Assembly: GCA_030638325.1 (NCBI GenBank)
Contig: DAOWEV010000179.1
Location: 1 to 11,573, forward strand
Source: Bacteroidales bacterium
GTDB taxonomy: Bacteria > Bacteroidota > Bacteroidia > Bacteroidales > JAGOPY01
Direction: 5' to 3'
DNA length: 11,573 bases
In this document: positions 7,182 to 11,573 of the stretch, one piece after another
How the letters are laid out: every line of letters begins with the position of its first letter
Position numbering within the stretch: the stretch's first letter is position 1
Program-made: the position numbers and the translations under genes
The notes under the pieces: generated by a model
Database searches by the model: none
Seen by the model: only the letters and a program-made list of their open reading frames with translations
What the model was told of the DNA's origin: nothing

Positions 7182-8291
7182 TCACACAACCTTCCGGTAT
7201 CTCCAGATGGCCAGGCTCAGGATGAAGATTGAGAGGGTTGAAAGAATGAGAAAGCTTTTCATGACATCCATGAATCCTGAGCCTTTCAGCATGATCATCC
7301 GCATGGTTTCAATGAAATAAGCGATCGGATTGAACCAGGTCAAAACCTGTGCCCAGTGTGGCATACTTTCAATAGGTGTGAACAGTCCGCTCATAAGGAT
7401 TAAAACCACCAGGATAAACCATGAGAGGAACATGGCTTGTTGCTGGGTATTGGTGATTGTCGACAACAGCAATCCAATGCCCTGCATAACCAGCAGGTAA
7501 ACCATTGCCATTAAAAATATCAACCCAATGCTACCGACAATCGGTATGTTAAATGCCAGTTTGGCCAATATCAGCCCAAAAGCCAGGTCTGCCAGGGCCA
7601 CTACCCAGAATGGCAATAGCTTTCCGATGATGAACTGGTATTTCCGGATTGGTGATACATTGATCTGTTCAATGGTACCGATCTCTTTTTCCCTGACCAG
7701 GGCCATACTTGACAGAAACATACCAATCAGGGTAACCAGCAACACCAAAATGCCAGGCACCATAAAATTGATGTAATCCAGCCTGGGATTATACCAGTAA
7801 GAGTACTGGATCTTTATTGGTTGCCCAAATTGTATATTTTTCTCTTGTAATAATATGCGTTCATTAAAATCCCTGATAATGGCCAGTGAATAGGCACTCA
7901 TGAGGCTGGCAGCACTGCCGTTTATGGCATCGGTAACCACCTGTACCTGTGAAAACCCTTCCCTGTTCAGATCTTTCTCAAAACCGGCAGGAATGATTAG
8001 TATCTGATCAGCCGATCCATGAATGATATCATTTTCGGCAATTTTATAGGAGTCATAGTGTTTGCCGGCCTTGTAAAAGGGCGATCCCTGAAAATGTGCC
8101 GTCAGGTCGCGCGAGGTAACTGAATGATCCTGATCAACCACTACTAACCTGATTTTTTTTATTTCAAATGTGGCAGCATAGGCCAGAATAAAGAGCTGTA
8201 TGACGGGCATAAGAATAATGATCCGCAACATGACATGGTTACGAAAAAGCTGTATAAACTCTTTCTGGATTATGTATGATATGTTTCTCAT
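7182..8291 (-). CDS. ABC-2 type exporter permease (second permease of pair)
   Basis: A 369-residue ABC-2 membrane protein of the YbhS/YbhR type. Predicted layout: TM1 about 22-42, a soluble extracytoplasmic domain about 43-172, then TM2 175-198, TM3 223-246, TM4 252-276, TM5 286-306 and TM6 346-364. The cytoplasmic coupling segment after TM2 carries the family motif REKEIGTIEQINVSPI (200-215), the contact area for the ATPases. It starts 4 bases after the stop codon of permease 1, so the two are translationally close and likely form a heterodimeric channel. The ATG is at 8289-8291. The cargo cannot be told from sequence; characterised relatives export drugs, cations or lipid-like compounds. 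It is the last gene of the operon. Confidence 0.93.
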   Translation of the reverse strand: MRNISYIIQKEFIQLFRNHVMLRIIILMPVIQLFILAYAATFEIKKIRLVVVDQDHSVTSRDLTAHFQGSPFYKAGKHYDSYKIAENDIIHGSADQILIIPAGFEKDLNREGFSQVQVVTDAINGSAASLMSAYSLAIIRDFNERILLQEKNIQFGQPIKIQYSYWYNPRLDYINFMVPGILVLLVTLIGMFLSSMALVREKEIGTIEQINVSPIRKYQFIIGKLLPFWVVALADLAFGLILAKLAFNIPIVGSIGLIFLMAMVYLLVMQGIGLLLSTITNTQQQAMFLSWFILVVLILMSGLFTPIESMPHWAQVLTWFNPIAYFIETMRMIMLKGSGFMDVMKSFLILSTLSIFILSLAIWRYRKVV

Positions 8292-8295
8292 TCGT

Positions 8296-9387
8296 TTATT
8301 CCAGTCTTATCTTGAAATTCTTTATTCCGAGTCCCAGGAATATCAAGGTCATCCCGAATAATATCAGGGTTTCTTTCCATATATAAGCCAATCCGACTCC
8401 TTTCAGCATAATGGTCTTAATGATGATGATAAACCACCTCGGGGGCATCAGGTTGCTGACCCACTGCAATGGAACCGGCATATTTTCGACAGGGAAGATG
8501 AAGCCCGACAGTAAAATTGTAGGTAACATAAGCCCTGCCAGGGATATCATTAAAGCCACCTGCTGGGTCTTGCTGATAGTAGAAATAAATATTCCAAGTG
8601 ATAAAGCCAGCACAATGAACAATATACTCTCTAACAACAGCAATATCAGGCTTCCCCTCACAGGTACCCCAAACACAAAATAACCCAGCAGAAGAATGGT
8701 AACGGCATTGATAAAAGAGAGCAGTACATATGGGACCACTTTACCGGTTATGATCTGTACGGGTTTTAATGGGGAAACAAGGAGAACTTCCATGGTTCCC
8801 AGCTCTTTTTCCCGGGCGATGGAAATGGATGTCATCATGGCACAAACCAGCATCAGCAAAATTGTGATGACGCCCGGAACAAACATAAAAACTCCTTTCA
8901 GCTCAGAATTATAAAGCATTTTAGTCTCGGCAATAACACCCTGTTTTTTGCCGCCGGATATCTGCTGTTGATAATCCGATAATATGCCGATGGTATAATT
9001 AGTCAGCAGGCTTGCCGTATTTGGGTTAGAAGCATCGGCAATGATCTGAACGGAAGGCTGCTCATTCTTTTTCAACTTATTTTCAAAGTTGCTCTCAAAG
9101 ATCACCACTTCATTTATATCACCCTTTCTAAAGTATTCCTCAATTTCATCATAGGATTGAAGATCAGATTCGAGAAGGAAATACCCGGATGCTACCAGCT
9201 TGTTGGTAATCTCCCTGGTTGCCCTGTCTTTGGAGTGATCCAGCACAGCGATCTTTGCATCTTTGATCTCAGTGGTTATGGCGAACCCAAACAACAGTAT
9301 CTGTACTACAGGCATTCCAAAAATGATGATCATGGTCCGCACATCCCTGAAGATGTGATGGAATTCTTTTATGATAAAGCCTTTCAT
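8296..9387 (-). CDS. ABC-2 type exporter permease (first permease of pair)
   Basis: A 363-residue ABC-2 permease paralogous to the following gene. Layout: TM1 about 19-38, extracytoplasmic domain about 40-160, TM2 166-190, TM3 218-240, TM4 245-272, TM5 277-299, TM6 338-355, with the coupling motif REKELGTMEVLLVSPL at 192-207. The start is well fixed: the ATG at 9385-9387 gives the typical N-terminus MKGFIIKEFHHIFRD, and an in-frame TGA lies five codons upstream inside the repeat array. The upstream leader is not ordinary sequence: from two bases before the ATG back to the ATPase B stop codon, everything is heptad repeat (9390-9606). There is no recognisable ribosome binding site. It should partner permease 2 and both ATPases in one exporter. 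Confidence 0.94.
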   Translation of the reverse strand: MKGFIIKEFHHIFRDVRTMIIIFGMPVVQILLFGFAITTEIKDAKIAVLDHSKDRATREITNKLVASGYFLLESDLQSYDEIEEYFRKGDINEVVIFESNFENKLKKNEQPSVQIIADASNPNTASLLTNYTIGILSDYQQQISGGKKQGVIAETKMLYNSELKGVFMFVPGVITILLMLVCAMMTSISIAREKELGTMEVLLVSPLKPVQIITGKVVPYVLLSFINAVTILLLGYFVFGVPVRGSLILLLLESILFIVLALSLGIFISTISKTQQVALMISLAGLMLPTILLSGFIFPVENMPVPLQWVSNLMPPRWFIIIIKTIMLKGVGLAYIWKETLILFGMTLIFLGLGIKNFKIRLE

Positions 9388-9389
9388 TC

Positions 9390-9606
9390 TGGTAACTGTT
9401 CACTGTTTACTGTTCACTGTTCACTGTTCACTGTTTACTGTTCACTGTTCACTGTTTACTGTTCACTGTTCACTGTTCACTGTTTACTGTTTACTGTTCA
9501 CTGTTCACTGTTCACTGTTCACTGTTCACTGTTTACTGTTTACTGTTCACTGTTTACTGTTTACTGTTCACTGTTCACTGTTTACTGTCAACCGTCAACT
9601 GTCAAC
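9390..9606 (+). repeat. 31-unit heptanucleotide array, core (TGTTYAC)x27
   Basis: Read in 7-base steps from 9390: one flank unit TGGTAAC; then 27 uninterrupted units from 9397 to 9585, all TGTTCAC or TGTTTAC; then TGTCAAC, CGTCAAC and TGTCAAC to 9606. Within the core only position 5 varies: 17 units have C and 10 have T (units 2, 6, 9, 13, 14, 20, 21, 23, 24, 27). No unit has an indel. It fills the whole gap between the ATPase B stop (9588-9590) and the permease 1 start (9387), and its right flank codes for the last residues of ATPase B. On the transcribed strand units read GTGAACA or GTAAACA, so every frame meets a stop each 21 bases; the + strand is free of stops in all frames. There are no spacers and no dyads, so it is neither CRISPR nor REP/BIME. 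Confidence 0.98.
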
Positions 9607-10334
9607 TTCTTCCTGGCAAGTTTCACAAACACTTCTTCCATGGAGCTTCCCCCGAACTGTTTTTTAAGTGCCATGGGGGTATCGAGGGCTTCAATCCTGC
9701 CATCCACCAAAATGGTTACCCTTTCACAATATTCGGCTTCGTCCATATAATGTGTAGTCAGAAACACTGTTATCCCTTCCCGTGCCGTATTGTAGATCAT
9801 ATCCCAGAATTGTCTCCGGGTGATCGGGTCCACGCCGCTGGTAGGCTCGTCCAGGAAAACGATGTCCGGCTCGTGCATCACGGCAATTGAAAAAGCCAGT
9901 TTTTGTTTCCAGCCAAGAGGCACGGATTGGATGATCTTATCACGGGCATTTTCCATATCCAGTTGCTGCAGATAAAAAGAAGTTTTTTGTTTTATCTCGG
10001 CTTTCTTCAGGCCGTAAATTCCACCAAAGAACCTGAAATTCTCTGCAGTCGTCAGATCTTCATATAGCGAGAACTTCTGGCTCATATACCCGATGTTTTT
10101 TTTGATTTCCTCCGGCTGTGTGTACACATCGTAGCCCACCACTGAAATGTCACCTGAAGTGGGTTTTGACAGACCGCAAAGTATCTTAATAGCCGTTGTT
10201 TTCCCAGCCCCATTGGCACCCAGGAAACCAAATACCTCACCCTTTCTGACACTAAAAGTCAGCTTGTCATTGGCCGTAAAATTCCCGAATTTCTTGGTCA
10301 GGTCCTTAACTTCTATGATATTTTCACGCTTCAT
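9588..10334 (-). CDS. ABC exporter ATPase B (intact H-switch, degenerate signature)
   Basis: A 248-residue ABC ATPase, similar to the second half of E. coli YbhF. Motifs: Walker A GANGAGKT (39-46), Q-loop Gln86 in YMSQKFSLYEDL, Walker B with Asp162-Glu163 (FLDEPTSGVD), and H-switch His195 in TTHYMDEAE. The ABC signature is degenerate: SVPLGWKQ (137-144) in place of LSGGQ; as I recall, the second half of YbhF has a similar LPLGFKQ form. In a heterodimer its Walker motifs would pair with the good signature of ATPase A and form the active site. The ATG is at 10332-10334, 25 bases after the ATPase A stop. The last codons (TVDG and stop) are written in heptad repeat sequence and end inside the array at 9390-9606. 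A C-terminal tail altered by repeat growth is possible. Confidence 0.95.
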   Translation of the reverse strand: MKRENIIEVKDLTKKFGNFTANDKLTFSVRKGEVFGFLGANGAGKTTAIKILCGLSKPTSGDISVVGYDVYTQPEEIKKNIGYMSQKFSLYEDLTTAENFRFFGGIYGLKKAEIKQKTSFYLQQLDMENARDKIIQSVPLGWKQKLAFSIAVMHEPDIVFLDEPTSGVDPITRRQFWDMIYNTAREGITVFLTTHYMDEAEYCERVTILVDGRIEALDTPMALKKQFGGSSMEEVFVKLARKKLTVDG

Positions 10335-10336
10335 GA

Positions 10337-10372
10337 TTTAACTTTCCACTTTATAACTTTCAACTCTCCACC
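10337..10372 (-). repeat. Degenerate heptad tract between the two ATPase genes
   Basis: Units TTTAACT, TTCCACT, an 8-base TTATAACT, TTCAACT and CTCCACC run from two bases before the ATPase B start to inside the 3' end of ATPase A. They fill the entire 25-base gap and also encode the final residues TVES and the stop of ATPase A. The arrangement copies the one at 9390-9606: repeat in the gap plus the last codons of the upstream gene. Confidence 0.6.
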
Positions 10373-11277
10373 GTGCTGATTGCCATAAAACAATCTTCAA
10401 TAGTCGGCTCGGTGAATTCAGCAATTATTTTTTTGTGTCCTTTACTTTCAAGATGTTGTACCAGGTTTTCCAGGTCTTCCTGCGGACATTTTAATGTCAG
10501 GTGCAAGTTTTCTCCAAAACGGAAAACCGACCGGGTTTCTGGAAAATCCATAAGATGCTCCTTCAGGGCATACATATCGGTTGACCGTACCTTTACAAGA
10601 GGCCACTTATATTGACGGACGATATTTTCCGGCTTATCGGTCTGCAACAGGCGGCCATCCTGTATCAGGCCTACACGGTCGCACAAGCTTGCTTCATCCA
10701 TATAAGGAGTGGATACCAGGATCGTGATCCCGGATCTTTTCAACTTCTTCAGCATCTCCCAGAATTCTTTACGGGAAACAGCATCTACACCGGTTGTGGG
10801 TTCATCCAGAATCAGCACATCCGGGCGGTGGATCAGTGCACAGGATAAAGCCAGTTTCTGTTTCATTCCTCCGGAAAGCTTTCCGGCCCTGCGGGTCTTA
10901 AAAGGCTCCAGCATCTTGTAAATATCTTCAATCAGGTAATAATTTTCCTGTACTGTTGTATTGAATATGCTGGCAAAAAAGTTAAGGTTTTCCTGAACCG
11001 AAAGGTCTTCATACAATGAAAACCGGCCCGGCATGTACCCGATGATCTTCCGAAGCTGTTTAAAATCTTTAACCACATCATATCCTTCTACAACTGCAGT
11101 GCCCTTGTCTGGGATCAGCAGCGTTACCAGTATCCTGAATAAGGTAGTCTTGCCCGCTCCATCCGGTCCGATAAGGCCAAACAGCTCTCCCTTATTAATC
11201 TGTAAATTGAGCTCTTTCAAAGCCTCAACTTCACCGTAGGCCCTTGATAGGGTTGATATGTTAACGGATATTTCCAA
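10360..11277 (-). CDS. ABC exporter ATPase A (good signature, H-switch and Q-loop residues replaced)
   Basis: A 305-residue ABC ATPase like the first half of YbhF, with about 90 residues beyond the core domain that end in a regulatory-type tail. Motifs: Walker A GPDGAGKT (37-44), signature LSGGM (134-138), Walker B LILDEPTTGVD with Asp158-Glu159. Two catalytic positions are changed: the Q-loop reads GYMPGRF with Gly84 where Gln is usual, and the H-switch reads VSTPYMDEA with Pro191 where His is usual. Its own ATP site, completed by the poor signature of ATPase B, should be inactive or structural. The start is TTG at 11275-11277: no ATG or GTG exists in frame between it and the upstream stop at 11350-11352, and family alignment leaves no room for a later start. 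It is the first gene of the operon seen here; HlyD and TolC-like partners are not upstream within the window. Confidence 0.93.
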   Translation of the reverse strand: MEISVNISTLSRAYGEVEALKELNLQINKGELFGLIGPDGAGKTTLFRILVTLLIPDKGTAVVEGYDVVKDFKQLRKIIGYMPGRFSLYEDLSVQENLNFFASIFNTTVQENYYLIEDIYKMLEPFKTRRAGKLSGGMKQKLALSCALIHRPDVLILDEPTTGVDAVSRKEFWEMLKKLKRSGITILVSTPYMDEASLCDRVGLIQDGRLLQTDKPENIVRQYKWPLVKVRSTDMYALKEHLMDFPETRSVFRFGENLHLTLKCPQEDLENLVQHLESKGHKKIIAEFTEPTIEDCFMAISTVES

Positions 11278-11332
11278 TGTAAGTGCTATAGGATTTGTCT
11301 TTAAAATCGAAAATATCGTTTTATTTGAATTT

Positions 11333-11360
11333 CGATTAACGATTAACGATTAACGATTTC
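11333..11360 (-). repeat. Heptad tract, three perfect CGATTAA units plus one variant
   Basis: CGATTAA is repeated three times without change (11333-11353), followed by CGATTTC. It lies 56 bases upstream of the TTG start of ATPase A, in its probable promoter or leader region. The reverse strand reads TTAATCG. Confidence 0.8.
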
Positions 11361-11394
11361 AGATTTTCAGTTACTTCTAAAATCGTTAATCGTT
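11345..11394. other. Perfect 15-bp inverted repeat built from heptads
   Basis: AACGATTAACGATTT (11345-11359) and AAATCGTTAATCGTT (11380-11394) are perfect complements with a 20-base loop. The arms are the two opposed heptad tracts. As RNA it would be a stable if AT-rich stem upstream of the exporter operon; no T-tract follows on the operon strand. It could act as a hairpin, a recombination remnant or a regulator site. Confidence 0.65.
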
Positions 11395-11416
11395 GTTCAT
11401 TATTCATTATTCAAAT
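11382..11416 (+). repeat. Heptad tract changing consensus mid-run
   Basis: In one unbroken 7-base register the units are ATCGTTA, ATCGTTG, TTCATTA, TTCATTA, TTCAAAT. The first two are reverse complements of the 11333 tract; the next three are a different sequence in the same phase. A switch of unit sequence without loss of register is unusual for simple slippage. Confidence 0.6.
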
Positions 11417-11423
11417 TAGGATT

Positions 11424-11463
11424 ACTTTATAGACAGACTCTATTTAGTGTCTGTCCATAAAGT
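11424..11463. mobile_element. Probable IS or MITE terminal inverted repeats, head to head
   Basis: ACTTTATAGACAGAC (11424-11438) and GTCTGTCCATAAAGT (11449-11463) match as inverted copies at 14 of 15 positions around a 10-base centre. Sequence and form recall terminal inverted repeats of insertion sequences: the right copy would open an element running off the window, the left copy would be the end of another or a solo terminus. No transposase frame is visible before the window ends, so the family is not assignable. Confidence 0.4.
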
Positions 11464-11493
11464 CAGTGTTTGGTTCAGAATGTTCGAGTTCGA

Positions 11494-11551
11494 GGCTTGC
11501 GAAGCCTTTAAAATCAGGAGTTTACTTTTGTAAATGACTGGGTTTAAAGGC
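11494..11551. other. Nested hairpins in the non-coding right edge
   Basis: GGCTT (11494-11498) pairs with AAGCC (11502-11506). GCCTTTAAA (11504-11512) pairs perfectly with TTTAAAGGC (11543-11551), and inside it TTTAC (11521-11525) pairs with GTAAA (11530-11534) over a TTTT loop. The outer and inner stems share one axis, so they form a long imperfect hairpin. GGCTTGC also matches GCAAGC at 11550-11555 as an alternative pairing. The stretch 11464-11573 shows no gene. It fits a MITE-like element or the structured leader of a transposase gene beyond the edge. Confidence 0.5.
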
Positions 11552-11573
11552 AAGCGTAACGAAGAAATCGGAC

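Noticed and set aside
9390..9606. CRISPR array
   Set aside because: Units are 7 bp and directly adjacent, with no spacers and no leader or cas genes.
9390..9606. Replication origin iterons or DnaA boxes
   Set aside because: No TTATCCACA-like box, no adjacent dnaA, dnaN or rep gene; iterons are normally longer and spaced.
9157..9750. Long open frames on the + strand across the array, giving a repetitive LFTVHCS-like peptide
   Set aside because: The + strand of the heptad has no stop codon in any frame, so open frames are automatic. They run antisense to well-supported exporter genes at both ends and have no start signal or recognisable domain.
11464..11573. tRNA gene at the right edge, suggested by the nested GC-containing stems
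   Set aside because: The stems do not form a cloverleaf, there is no TTCRANY T-loop in the right place, and the loops are too AT-rich.

Overview
The window looks like a piece of a Bacteroidota chromosome, probably a Bacteroidales-like free-living or sediment lineage. Supporting signs are a large secreted gingipain-type C25 protease with FN3, jelly-roll and beta-strand repeat modules, an MltF-type lipoprotein, genes without clear Shine-Dalgarno sites, and AT-rich gaps. The lineage is inferred from gene content and style; no 16S or other phylogenetic marker is present.

Layout. 75-1085 (+): extended short-chain dehydrogenase/epimerase. 1241-1762 (+): long-chain flavodoxin with an atypical FMN-binding loop. 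1769-3244 (-): MltF-like lytic transglycosylase, converging on the flavodoxin with a 6-base gap. 3245-3568: a 324-base gap without a gene, rich in 7-bp tandem repeats and inverted repeats. 3569-6970 (-): C25 cysteine protease that stops without the usual type IX secretion C-terminal domain. 6971-7181: AT-rich gap with a 31-bp-spaced direct repeat. 7182-11277 (-): a four-gene ABC exporter operon in the order ATPase A, ATPase B, permease 1, permease 2. 11278-11573: gene-free edge with heptad repeats and nested inverted repeats that look like the ends of an insertion sequence or MITE.

The exporter resembles the YbhF-YbhS-YbhR type, with the two nucleotide-binding domains on separate polypeptides. 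Their motifs are complementary: ATPase A has a good LSGGM signature but lacks the Q-loop Gln and H-switch His, while ATPase B has Walker A, Q-loop, Walker B and H-switch intact but a degenerate signature. This predicts one working and one degenerate ATP site. The membrane-fusion (HlyD) and TolC-like partners expected in such operons are not in the window.

The most striking signal is not a gene. Almost every gap carries tandem heptanucleotides, each with its own consensus. The largest, 9390-9606, is 31 units, of which 27 consecutive units are strictly TGTTYAC and differ only at position 5. It fills the whole space between the ATPase B stop codon and the permease 1 start codon and also encodes the last residues of ATPase B. 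Other tracts lie at 30-57, 3259-3286, 3366-3428, 3494-3521, 10337-10372, 11333-11360 and 11382-11416. They resemble in form the STRR heptanucleotide repeats known from cyanobacteria. Function and mechanism of generation are unknown, and I state them only as hypotheses.
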